A DNA stretch of 25,000 nucleotides from Oppiella nova (GCA_905397405.1 CAJPVJ010000406.1:1-25000), one strand, 5' to 3'; positions 1 to 8,477 are shown, counted from the first letter of the stretch. The notes: generated by a model not told the origin, from the letters alone. Translations and numbers: made by a program.

Positions 1-410
1 CGTCTATCAAAGTTCGGACACTTCGGTCAAGTGGTGTCTGCAGTGGTCATGTCGGACGAGTTCTCGAAGGGGGTCTCGAAGACTGTCTACACGTCCGTTG
101 CCATCAAATTCTGTCGCTCTTCTGAAGTGCTCCGAGAGATCCAAACGGCTCTCCATTTGTGGCACAGGAATGTCGTGTCAGTCGACGAGAGATTCCCACT
201 CTATGGCTGCAGGTTTGTGGTCATGGAGTTGCCGAAGACGGACGCAGAGGAAGACAACGATTGTCTCATTATCTTCAGACCACACCTGAAGACGAGGTAA
301 CGTGTGTTCCGATGAGTGCATCACAACTCCAGACAATTCAAAGCGATTTTAGCCAAAGTCTCGCAGATATGAAGAGATATCGTCGCGTATTCTTCGACGA
401 CGAGGACTGA
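1..410 (+). CDS. Truncated protein-kinase-like gene, 3' end (5' end outside window)
   Basis: Frame 1 is open from the window edge to 299 and reads like a kinase N-lobe. A glycine-rich-loop-like FGHFGQVVSAV is followed by VAIKFC (the beta-3 lysine), LREIQTALHLWHRNVV (helix C and beta-4, compare E-I-x-x-L-x-x-L-x-H-x-N-I-V) and RFVVMEL (beta-5 and hinge). The first glycine of the loop is replaced. Frame 1 stops at 298-300, but a GT...AG segment at 297-352 (56 nt, donor GAG/GTAACG, acceptor GATTTTAG) joins it in phase to frame 3, which ends QSLADMKRYRRVFFDDED with TGA at 408-410. No HRD, DFG or APE motif follows, so the C-lobe is missing. It may be a pseudogene, a pseudokinase fragment or a fast-evolving paralogue. 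The kinase assignment rests on motif order read by eye; the splice is inferred. An initial thought that FGHFGQV belonged to an RRM fits worse, because the RNP1 aromatics are absent. Confidence 0.5.
297..352 (+). other. Probable 56-nt intron of the kinase-like gene
   Basis: The segment starts GTAACG and ends TTTTAG. Removing it turns an immediate frame-1 stop into a further 18 residues and keeps phase (codon AG|C, serine). Its length is close to the other short introns in this window (61-77 nt). The pyrimidine tract is weak. The alternative is an unspliced frameshift: frame 3 alone is open from 159 to 410. Confidence 0.4.
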
Positions 411-603
411 GTGCACACATAATCAGCTAATATGAGGGCAAATGGAGTCCTCAACCCTTGGACACAGCGACGGATCCGAGGGTTGGCTCGTGTTTGCAGT
501 CAATGCCAGCGCCCGATGTCTACACTATTCAGACATTCACTCTGAAGACCACTACTCTGTCATTGACTGACGAATACGTGACACAAATTTGGTTTCAATT
601 CAT

Positions 604-810
604 ATTTCACTCAAAATTCTTTACTTTTCACTTTAAATCTAAATTCAATAAACTTTTTAAACTAATTATTTGTTTTCTTATTTCATTTATGTATAAAACA
701 CTTACAGTATTACTAATAATGACTAACTTTTAAGTCTTTACATGTTTTAATAGTTCACCGATAATATGAAAACTTAACGAAAGTTAAATAAATAGTGATT
801 TGTTTGCGAG
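604..810 (+). repeat. Inverted duplication, left copy
   Basis: This stretch recurs in reverse complement at 1879-2111. Exact anchors are 604-620 with 2095-2111 (17 bp), 641-660 with 2055-2074 (20 bp, at the same internal spacing of 37) and about 776-795 with 1900-1919 (one mismatch). The DNA between anchors is diverged, with about 20 bp of length difference. It overlaps the presumed 3' UTR of the kinase-like gene. Confidence 0.75.
647..652 (+). terminator. Candidate polyadenylation signal AATAAA
   Basis: A canonical AATAAA lies 237 nt after the stop at 410 and is followed by a T-rich stretch (653-685), as expected for 3' end formation of the kinase-like transcript. AATAAA is also common by chance in sequence this AT-rich. 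Confidence 0.35.
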
Positions 811-910
811 TATTTAGAAATAATATTTTTGTTTATGTGTGAAATATTTGAATGAAAGAGAAAATTAAGATTTTATTGAATTAGAAATATTGTCATCAAA
901 TGTAGGAAAT
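807..910 (+). repeat. Direct repeat, copy 1
   Basis: It matches 1586-1690. The last 50 bp (861-910) are identical to 1641-1690, and the first ~54 bp have scattered differences and one 1-bp shift. It lies just downstream of the stop of the small minus-strand gene and contains TTTATT at 872-877, which is AATAAA on the minus strand, so it may serve as that gene's 3' UTR end. Confidence 0.85.
872..877 (-). terminator. Candidate polyadenylation signal (AATAAA on minus strand)
   Basis: TTTATT on the plus strand lies 132 nt past the stop of the small gene at 1009-1361. The identical hexamer recurs at 1652-1657 in the second direct repeat. Confidence 0.3.
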
Positions 911-1008
911 AATAAAATGTAAGTAAAAGTCAAATAAATTAGTTTGTATTTTCAATGAATTATTTTATGACTGGAATTTGTATGCGTTTATGAAAACAAT
1001 AAAACTAT

Positions 1009-1361
1009 TTATAAAATCAAACACTGAATGCATTTCTTCTTCTTCTGTGTCGAGACGTCAGCCGTCTATTCATAACCAGAGGAATGGATTGAATGAATGG
1101 TTTATCAATGTATTTAAGAGTTCATACCATTGGCTTCGTCTGCACAGACATGTCGGACACTTGAGGTTCCTGTGGTTCCGCCGATGCGACCACCGGTTCG
1201 TCCAACTCCTGACTGTCTTCACTGACACCGAACTCCAGAATCTCATTAATGTCATTAACCTCTAGACTCTCATAACTGTCATCACTGTCAGACCACATGT
1301 CGTCAGTGTCCCGCGGATTCAATGGTTTAGATTCAAACGATTTCAACCAAAAGTTAGACAT
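1009..1361 (-). CDS. Small acidic protein with polybasic CaaX-like C-terminus
   Basis: The start ATG is at 1359-1361. In-frame TAA codons lie upstream, after a good acceptor (TTTTACAG ending at 1407), so the start exon probably also carries 5' UTR. Unspliced, the frame gives 79 residues ending QTKPMV. A GTATGA donor at 1127 and a TAG acceptor at 1066 define a 62-nt intron. Removing it gives 96 residues: exon 1128-1361 (78 codons) and exon 1009-1065 (18 codons plus TAA). The N-terminal part is acidic (DTDDMWSDSDDSYESLE). The new tail ends KKKKCIQCLIL. CLIL fits a CaaX box, and a terminal leucine usually favours geranylgeranylation, so membrane attachment is a reasonable guess. I do not recognise the family. 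The splice and the prenylation are inference. Confidence 0.4.
1066..1127 (-). other. Probable 62-nt intron of the small CaaX gene
   Basis: On the minus strand it starts GTATGAAC after ATG and ends GGTTATGAATAG. A pyrimidine-rich patch (ATTCCTCT) lies 10-20 nt upstream of the acceptor. It is phase 0. Length and borders resemble the robo introns in this window. Confidence 0.4.
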
Positions 1362-1585
1362 ATTTGCATCAATTGATGGATAACTTTGAGATTAATTGTC
1401 TCTTAACTGTAAAAGATTTATTGAGTTTTCAAATGAATACTTGTTTTGGATTCGAGATACAGTTCACGAGAAACAACACAACTATTGAAATCAATACTGA
1501 ATTCAATGAAAACTAGTTAAACAATTCAATGTATAGCTAATAATGGTGGGAAAAATTTACAAATTTATACTTATGATAGAAGTTA

Positions 1586-1690
1586 CGAGTTTTTAGAAAC
1601 AATATTTTTGATTAAGTGATGAATATTTGAATGTTCGTAGAAAATTAAGATTTTATTGAATTAGAAATATTGTCATCAAATGTAGGAAAT
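1586..1690 (+). repeat. Direct repeat, copy 2
   Basis: This is the second copy of 807-910, about 780 bp away in the same orientation. It lies about 66 bp past a possible minus-strand stop (1756-1758) at the edge of the GC-rich island. That is the same arrangement as copy 1 relative to the small gene. The 50-bp identical core suggests recent duplication or gene conversion relative to the more diverged inverted copies. Confidence 0.85.
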
Positions 1691-1734
1691 GAGACAAAAA
1701 TGTGTGAAATATTGGTTTTTGGTCTTATAATGAG

Positions 1735-1878
1735 GGGTTGGAGTCTATTTGACCGCTACTTCTTGTGCTTATGAGAGGAACTGGAGGTGGCATTGGTTTG
1801 ACTCTTATTGGACTCTCCGGAAAGGTTAAGTCGGTCTCACAATACCAGGGCGTCGGCAAGTAGTGGCCATGACATGCA
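1735..1878. other. GC-rich, coding-like island of uncertain strand
   Basis: About half G+C in flanks that are mostly A+T, so it looks like an exon or exon relic. Minus strand: one frame is open for 58 codons (about 1905 down to 1732) and includes HYLPTPWYCETDLTFPES. Another minus frame ends SQTNATSSSSHKHKK with TAG at 1756-1758. Codon choice seems to switch between these two frames, as after a frameshift. Plus strand: a frame reads MRGTGGGIGLTLIGLSGKV and stops at TAG 1861-1863. None matches a family I know. It may be a broken duplicate created by the local rearrangement. Confidence 0.3.
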
Positions 1879-2111
1879 CTCGCAAACAAATCTCGAAATC
1901 TATTTATTTGACTTTCGTTTAGATTTCAATACTTATGAAATGTTTAGAAACTTTTTTCTCTCTATTCATCAGTATTTATGACAAACTTTATAACTTAATA
2001 AACTTTTAATGTACCGTAGTAACATTTCATACATCAAAATGAAACAAATTCTTATTAAAAAGTTTATTGAATTTTGGTTTTAAATAAAATGTGAAGAATT
2101 TTGAGTGAAAT
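1879..2111 (-). repeat. Inverted duplication, right copy
   Basis: This is the reverse-complement partner of 604-810. It keeps the order of all three anchor blocks, so it is a diverged segmental copy and not a chance AT-rich match. At its inner edge the right copy runs from TTTGCGAG into a GC-rich island, while the left copy runs into the 807-910 direct repeat, so the breakpoints differ. It looks like an old local inversion or duplication. Confidence 0.75.
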
Positions 2112-3043
2112 TTTAATTTAAGACTTAATTGATTTTAATGTCACTTTAGAAGACTGAAATCATATGATAAATTATCAAGCAAATAAGTGAATAATTTATG
2201 TTCAAATAATATCTATTTATTAGATTTATTTATTGACTTTAATATTATTATTACAATTAATTTTAGACATTAGTGTTTTGGCACAACTTATCTTACAATG
2301 AATTTCAAGTTTTATTATTTCCTAATCATTCTTGAGTTCAATTTTATTTGCCTTTTGTTTTATTACATTTCGTTTATTTATTTTATTTGACAGAAACTTA
2401 TTTTTATTTAATATACAACTCGTGTTTCGATAATTCAATTAAACAATTCATTTTGTGTTTCACTTAATTATACATCACTTGAACATCAATTTTAATTTCA
2501 ATTTATATACACTATTCATAGACTTACAGTTAGTTTAGTGTTTAATTTATAACTTTGTTTTATATTACATATTCTGTACATCTAATTGAAACTTGACGTC
2601 TCAATCATTTCAATGTTTTTTCGTTTTTATATGTATTTATATATGAATACAAATCGAGAGAATGAATTATAAATTGATTTTTATATATCAATATAATCTC
2701 TAATAAATTAATAGTTATATGCAAAACATATATCATATAAACCAGTGGCTGTTATGTAAAACATTTTCTTAATTATTATTTTTCCTATAATATAGTAATA
2801 GTTAGAAAAGAAAGGCAGAAATGTTTGCATTGATTTGCAATTGTGATATGCATTCCATTCAATCATGTAATCCGTTATATATAACTACAATATATATGGG
2901 ATTATATTAATCCTTGTGTTAATCGATAGCGAAATCCATTAATTCTTGACCACAAAAAACATTTCTTTCTCTAAACTATTGGCGTCTGTTTTGGGGTAAA
3001 ATAAAAGAAATATTAGTTTTGAGCACAAATTGGATAACATTTA
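2112..3043. other. AT-rich 3' UTR and intergenic DNA
   Basis: I see no coding frame here. The stretch directly follows the robo stop on the minus strand, so its upper part should be robo 3' UTR. The nearest minus-strand AATAAA (TTTATT on plus) is at 2403-2408, about 640 nt past the stop, with more in 2365-2390. A TTTTATTATTTCCTA string near 2310-2326 matches in reverse complement the sequence at the end of the 807-910 repeat, so another decayed copy may lie here. Confidence 0.5.
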
Positions 3044-3222
3044 TCAAATACAGACATCTCTGGCATCCAATCGCATCGCAAATGATCTTAAATTAAACGA
3101 GTCTTTGCTTGAAGTGGGAGAAGATATTTGACTTTTGTTGGTATCGGTGCCCATCATCTGTTTGTTTGTCTCCTGAAACAGCGGCTTATTATATGTGATA
3201 TAATTTGATGACATGTCATGTG
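3044..3222 (-). CDS. robo: robo last coding exon
   Basis: After acceptor TGATTTGACAG it reads HDMSSNYITYNKPLFQ and ends RLDARDVCI with TGA at 3044-3046. The final V-C-I fits the general pattern of a class II PDZ ligand (hydrophobic-x-hydrophobic); that role is only a guess. The same frame is open through the upstream 69-nt intron, so the exon could be continuous with the previous one. Confidence 0.8.
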
Positions 3223-6200
3223 CTGTCAAATCAAACAAATCAATGAATTTACATGAATTGAATGAGAAATCAATGGGAAAGGTATGCTTACAGTTAGTAT
3301 GCATAGCGTTAGGAACTATAGTTGGCTTTTGCTGCAAATGATTGTTGAAATCGGAGTCAATTATCTCGTAAGAGGGCTCGTGCTCTGAGCACGAAGAGGG
3401 GGACAGTAGCTGATTGTCGGCCATACGGTCGCTGCCGTGTCGCCGGCGAAACTTCGGCGGGTGTCGGGCCTGAATGGGCAGCGCTGTACTCATATTGCTA
3501 TCGGTGCTATAGGGACTGGTAGGCCTAAAGTTGGCCATCTGTGCCCTCTGATGCGATCGGAACTTCTTATTCATGTTATTGTTGTTATTATTACTCATGA
3601 GTTGCGGTTCGATGACAAACGATTGCTCATTGAATGTGAATCCGCCGGCGCTTTGCACGGCTCGGGCCATACAGTCGGCCAGATCTGTCTGCGCGTAGAA
3701 GGCGTTCTCGTGGTCGTAGACCTCCCGGCCCTCGCCGTCGCTATGACTCGTGCCGCCATCGCTGGCCTCGCGGTCGCCATCGCGTGCATAGTCTGTGTCG
3801 CCGCCGATACTGGACTGAGGGGAATGGCGACCATTACTCGTCTTTCGGCTCATAATATCACGTCTGAGGCAATCGACGTCCGCATCCATTTCCAGCCTCT
3901 GATACGAGCCGACCATCACTTGATTCCTGTTCGCCGCCGACTGCTGTTGGCTCTCATCCATGAGCGACGGCAACGACGACTGCATCTGTCGGTCCATCGG
4001 ATTGGCGATGATATTCGTCACGTTTGACGACTCGTAATGCTTTTCAATCGCTTGGCTCTGATTTCGGAGTTTCTGCAGAAACTGCGGTATTTGTGTCCGA
4101 TTCTGGTGTGACATGAGAGAGGCGTCGCCAGAGTTGGACATAATGTCTCCGACTTTCTTATTCCTCGTGAGTGTGCTTTTGGGCGATGAAAGACTGTGTC
4201 GACTGTTGGCCGGCGAGGGCTGATAGCTTCGCGTGATTAGTGGCGATCGGCCGGAGTTGGATCCACCAGAATGTATGTATGCCATCGATGGGAGCTATTT
4301 ATAGAAATCATGACAACAATTATTAATTTATTGAATATATTTCAAAACCAATTGATAATTACCTGAACTCTAATCAAACGGTTCGGGTTGTGTTGTCTGA
4401 CATTGCAGTTCAAGAGAGGTGTGTCGGGAGGTGTACCGCACTCACTGGGAGGGTTCTCAGGGGGTGGTGGTATCAGATCATTCCAGTTGATTCCGGGTCC
4501 TTTCGAGCCCTGAGTTCCGTTTCCATTCATATGCATGGGATTAGGTCTGAACGGGTGGTTCGGTTGCCGGTGTTTATGGGTTTTGATTTTCCTGACAGGC
4601 ATTCCGTACTCATCGGTCGTATAACTGCCCGAATCGCTCGGACTTTTGATGGACTGTTCGTTGAGGAGGCGCTCCATCGCGCCGTCGTCTCCATTGAACT
4701 CAAAAGGCATCGGTTTGTCTGACTTTCTGCTACCCATTTCTTCGGATCCGCTACTCTTATGGTCTCTAACGGAGCCATTCTTGTGGCCCGCGTTGATCAG
4801 AGTAGTGGTGGCGTACGGGGCCGGCACTGACTGCGGGAAGGCCTCCTTCTTGTAGAAAGTGGACAGGTTATGGGTGTCCACCTCCGCATAGTCGGGTGCG
4901 TTGACACTGCAATAGCCGTCGCCCACGAAAGCGCTGGAATAGCCGTTCACATCATTGGGCGGACAGTTGCCCAACAGTTTGGTCTGATTGTTGTCCTTAT
5001 CGGACGGTCTCCAGCCATGATTGATCCAAAGGGCTTCCCTGGCGTTCCCATTGAAGCCACCCCTACCGATCTCTTCATTCTTGTTCAACGGGACCGTCAG
5101 ATGAGCGCCGATTGTTTTCTTCCACGCGATTCGCTTCTTCATTATGATTATCACCGCAACAATGGATCCAAAGATGAGTAACAGCGCCACCAAAATGGCG
5201 TAAAACCAGGTCATTGTGATGCCACCCAAGTATGTCGTGTCCAACGAGTTGGCCGACGGACCGTCTTCTAGCTTCGAGTACAACAGATTCGGATCCATAC
5301 GCAGGGCTACGGGTGCGCTGAGAGGGCCGGCGCCAACTGTCGTGAACGCCAGCGCCCGCACACTATAGACAGCACCGGTAGTCAAGTTGTGTAAAACAAT
5401 GGAATTGATGGATGAGTTGACGGTTATGTTTGAGTGGAGGACTGATGTGTTTCCCTGAATGTGAACACTATATCCCAATAGATTTCCGTTGCGGTGTTCC
5501 GGTGCTGGAGGCGCCCACTCGATGGTGGCTGTCGTCAGGTTCACCACTTTGACGGCCAGCTTCTCGGGCGCCGCGGAAGGCATGTCCTCGAAAGTCATGA
5601 CTGTACGGGTATTACTAGGCTTTCCCTCGACGTTCTTGTAATAGGGAACCAAAAAGAACTCAAATCTCGTATACTTTCGGAGGTCTGACAACAGGTACGA
5701 AGAGCTACCAGAGTTGACAACTGTAACCATATTGTACTTCTGGGCCGCGGGTCCGGCACTCATATCTCGGTATCTGACGTAAAAGCCTTCGACGAACTCC
5801 TGACTGCCCTGAATATCCCAATAGAGTTTGACGGCCGTCGAGCTGATGGCGCGGACATCCTTGAGCTCAATGGAGCAGCTGCTGAGCCGCACCCGCGCCT
5901 CATCCAAGTCGTACTCAGGCAAGTGCTGCGACGATGACGAGCCCATCGTACGGATCTCGTCCGATATGGGACTGGGTGGGCCTAACCCGTGGCTGTTCTC
6001 GGATCTCACGTAAAACACGTAACGCGATTCCGACTGCAGGTCGTGGACAGTGTAGGTGTCGGCCATCACTCGAGTGGCGGCCACTTTCCAACCGCTCTGC
6101 AGTTCAGGGCTGTAGTACTCGACGGTGGAGCCGATGAACGGCGAGGAACCGGCTCTTCCGAGTCGACGCCATGTTATCGTCACCGATGTCTCCGTCATAT

Positions 6201-8188
6201 TCACGATCGACGGCTTCTGTGGCGGCCCCGGGAATGTGGTCGGGTCTGGCATCCGGTGAAACATTATGTTGGGATTACGCGGAGATTCAATGGCCAGGGA
6301 TGCGCTCCAAGAGGTCTCGCCGCTCTCGCTCGAGGCTATACACGTGTAGATCCCGGAGTCGGTCTTCTGGAGGTCTGGATTTGAATGAATTCATCGTTTA
6401 ATTAGTTTAATGAATATATTTGAGTAGTTTTTCGAGACTTTATTAAATGAGTGAATGACTTAATTCTCTAAATATTTAGTCCATTAATAAGTTGCTAAAA
6501 CCTTTTTGATCAACAGATTACATGTTTTTAAAGTTTGCATTAATTAATAATTAATAAGTCATTAATATCAGGTTTTTTCTCAAATTAATCACTAATTAAG
6601 CAATTTTTACTCGTTTTGTAGATTAGCTTAAGTTTTGATTCGACTATTAATTCATAAGATTATAATCTCTTTAAGTTTAATTGAGATTTAGTTCATAAAA
6701 CGACTTATTAGTGTATCTAAAAATTCAAATTAATCACTAATTCATAAATCAAAAACTCTTCCGTTATTTTTATAACTAAATTATATGAAAAATATGATTA
6801 TTAATGAAATATAAAATTAGTGCTCATTTAATGAGGGATTAGCCCAGAAATGAGTGTTTCAATCGTACGTACCATCGATTTGAAGGGCCCCGGAGTCGAG
6901 TACAACAAATCGGGGGTCGTATAGGGGTATGGGTTTGCTGTTGACCAGCCATTTGACGGTAGGCTGGGGTGAGCCGATTGTCTCGCAGGGAAGCATAGCG
7001 ATGGTGTCCTGAGGCAGTGTCTGGTTGGCCGGACCTAATTTGATGAGAGGTGGGGGCACATCAGCCACGGCGCTGACAGTGAGATAAGCCTTGGCCATGG
7101 ATGAGCCCACGATGGAGAGGGCGGAGCACACGTAGTAACCTTTGTCCTCCTTGCGTACGCCCGATATGGTGAGTGTGCCCTCCGATGAGACGGAGAAGCG
7201 GCCGTGAGTTTTGCCGCCAAACATCAGCACTTGATTGCCTTCGCGCGTCCAAAAGACAGAGGGCGGAGGGTTTCCGGTGGCCACGCAGTCGAGTTTGGCC
7301 ACACTGTTCACCGGCACCCGGATGTCCTTTGGCTGAACCAGAAATGTTGGACGAGCTGTGAGTGCGGGAGAGACAGATGTGAGCGTTAGGCACCGGTAGG
7401 GATTGTAATTGAAAGCTAATTGTTTGCATACAATGAACGGTAAGGGTTGCGGAGGACGTGATAGTGCCGACCGGGTTCTCCACTTCACAGATGTAAACCT
7501 GAAATGCATTCAATCGCATGATTAATACATTGGGTTTTCTCGCATTTGATTTCATCACTCGACTGACTCACCCCTTCATCCGCAGGCGTGACATGAATTA
7601 TCTTCAATGCCTTGTCTTCGAGTATTTGGGCTCTGAATGAATGCATTTGAAAGTTATTGTTAAACAAAGTGTTCACTAATTTAACGGATGATCGAAAAAG
7701 TGGCCATACCTTCCGATAGGCATTTTGCCTCCCTGTTTGCGCCACGTTATGGTAGGGGTGGGGTCACCGCCTACTTTGCAGTGGAACTCCACGTGTTCGC
7801 TGGACAGTGTGGTCACATCTTCGGGTCCTCTTATGAAAAATGGTTTCACTGCAAAAGATATAAAATTAGAGCTCAGAATTTGACCATTAATTGATGTGTC
7901 AATACATACCCTGAACATTGAGTAGAGCCGGCGGTGACTCTCGGACGCCGACCACGTTTTCGGCGATACATTGATACCGACCCTCATCTCCCGGTCTGAC
8001 CTCAGAGATCATGAGATTATAGCCGTTGAGTCGGACGCGTCCAAAGCCGGTGTTAATCTTCTCGCCGTTTCGTTTCCAAGTGATCACCGGTTCCGGGAAA
8101 CCTCTGGGAGGCGCGCACTCCATCACCGCTGTCTCCCCGGCCGCTGTCCTCACGTTTTTGGGCATTATTTTGAACTCATCTCTCAGTA
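3044..8188 (-). CDS. robo: Roundabout receptor (Robo), Ig2 to C-terminus; 5' exons outside or unseen
   Basis: Robo receptors bind Slit through the N-terminal Ig domains and steer axons and migrating cells from the plasma membrane. Eight exons were joined in phase: 7910-8188, 7710-7848, 7572-7632, 7432-7498, 6873-7355, 4363-6374, 3292-4294, 3044-3222, giving about 1,406 residues. Numbering from the first visible codon, the order is Ig2 (1-93), Ig3 (94-181), Ig4 (183-278), Ig5 (280-370), three FN3 (about 391-486, 505-608, 610-705), a transmembrane helix (731-755) and a basic stop-transfer MKKR. Then come REALWINHGWRPSDKD, CC0 DYAEVD (Y838), CC1 PYATTTLI (Y863) and CC2 LIPPPPENPP (976-985). Having CC0, CC1 and CC2 resembles Robo1-type receptors more than Drosophila Robo2 and Robo3, which lack CC2. 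I see no clear CC3. Ig1 and the signal peptide are missing. Family assignment is strong; exon borders rest on GT...AG and phase. Confidence 0.93.
3223..3291 (-). other. robo: In-frame 69-nt intron, possibly retained
   Basis: It starts GTAAGC and ends with the pyrimidine-rich TTTGTTTGATTTGACAG, both good splice signals. Its length is a multiple of three and it has no stop codon. Retention would insert 23 residues (rich in Phe and Cys, unlike the Ser/Asn-rich surroundings), which argues for splicing. Confidence 0.6.
3292..4294 (-). CDS. robo: robo exon: serine-rich cytoplasmic tail
   Basis: Acceptor ATAAATAG, then LPSMAYIHSGGSNSGRS in phase 0. The tail is rich in Ser, Asn and Gln, with a six-asparagine run near 3575-3597, and looks largely disordered. 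No proline-rich CC3 was recognised. Ends at a strong donor ACT/GTAAGC. The upstream intron is 68 nt. Confidence 0.88.
4363..6374 (-). CDS. robo: robo exon: Ig5 end, FN3 x3, transmembrane, CC0-CC2
   Basis: A 2,012-nt exon. It completes Ig5 (LQKTDSGIYTCIASSESG), then carries three fibronectin III repeats, the helix WFYAILVALLLIFGSIVAVI, and cytoplasmic CC0, CC1 and CC2. Several N-x-S/T sites lie in FN3 number 3 (NLT, NTS, NIT, NSS). Acceptor CAAATCCAG and donor TTCAG/GTAATT, phase 0. Reading through the donor reaches a stop within eight codons, which supports the splice. Confidence 0.94.
6375..6872 (-). other. robo: robo intron between Ig5 halves (498 nt)
   Basis: AT-rich with no coding signal. 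It is bounded by GTACGT and CAAATCCAG on the minus strand and interrupts Ig5 directly after GALQID. Repeated TTAATNA strings are the only visible texture. Confidence 0.85.
6873..7355 (-). CDS. robo: robo exon: Ig4 and most of Ig5
   Basis: After acceptor CACTCACAG it reads RPTFLVQPKDIRVP, the Ig4 cysteines in AKLDCVATGNPPPSVFW and DKGYYVCSA, then Ig5 from PPPLIKLGPANQTLP through MLPCETIGSPQPTVKW to GALQID. Donor GATG/GTACGT, phase 1. The next intron (6375-6872, 498 nt) is the longest inside the visible coding part. Confidence 0.93.
7432..7498 (-). CDS. robo: robo exon: Ig3, end (67 nt)
   Basis: Reads VYICEVENPVGTITSSATLTVH after acceptor GCATTTCAG. It holds the second Ig3 cysteine. Donor CATT/GTATGC, phase 1. 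The following intron is 76 nt. Confidence 0.9.
7572..7632 (-). CDS. robo: robo exon: Ig3, middle part (61 nt)
   Basis: Reads AQILEDKALKIIHVTPADEG between acceptor CATTCAG and donor GGG/GTGAGT, phase 0 at the end. Flanking introns are 77 and 73 nt. The DEG of the Ig D-x-G-x-Y-x-C signature is separated from VYIC by the next intron. Confidence 0.9.
7710..7848 (-). CDS. robo: robo exon: Ig3, first part
   Basis: Acceptor CTTTTGCAG. It reads VKPFFIRGPEDVTTL, then FHCKVGGDPTPTITW with the first Ig cysteine and the core tryptophan. The exon ends MPIG plus AG of an arginine codon at a GTATGG donor. The intron before it is 61 nt. Confidence 0.92.
7910..8188 (-). CDS. robo: robo exon: Ig2 domain
   Basis: It begins after acceptor CGTATAG and reads LRDEFKIMPKNVRTAAGET, the classic Robo Ig2 start, through the Ig signature DEGRYQCIAENVVG to LLNVQ. 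The acceptor leaves two bases (TA) to complete a codon from an upstream exon, so an Ig1 exon must precede it. Donor CAGG/GTATGT, phase 1. Confidence 0.92.
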
Positions 8189-8467
8189 CTATACGTATGG
8201 AGAAAAGGTTTTGATTAGAAATGGTTTGCAATTACATTGCGATTGCATTGAAGGCAAAGAAAGTCTGTATTGTGTGTCAAAAGAGCTGTCAATCAATAAG
8301 CCGGTGGTGTCTGCGAGAGATGGTTGCCTTAATGCATGGGAAGGCACAGCATATCAAAGAGATGGTGGCGTTAAATAATCAATCAATTAAAGCAATCCGA
8401 GTAAACCATGGCTTTAGTCCAACATTTTTTATTCAACAAAATTTCACAAAACTTTTGATGCTTTAAA

Positions 8468-8477
8468 TTCACGTGAA
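8468..8477. promoter_or_regulatory. Extended E-box palindrome TTCACGTGAA
   Basis: A perfect 10-bp palindrome around CACGTG, the class of site bound by several bHLH factors. The identical decamer recurs at 16904-16913. Binding is not shown by sequence alone. Confidence 0.35.

Noticed and set aside
458-733. 91-codon open frame after the kinase-like gene
   Set aside because: It starts at TTG and its second half is AT-rich 3' UTR-like sequence with Phe/Ile runs.
3437-4027. Plus-strand open frame of 196 codons opposite the robo tail exon
   Set aside because: It is the antisense shadow of a long GC-rich robo exon; no domain, and the minus-strand frame carries the clear gene.
5989-6384. Plus-strand open frame of 131 codons opposite the FN3 region
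   Set aside because: Antisense shadow of robo FN3 repeat 1.
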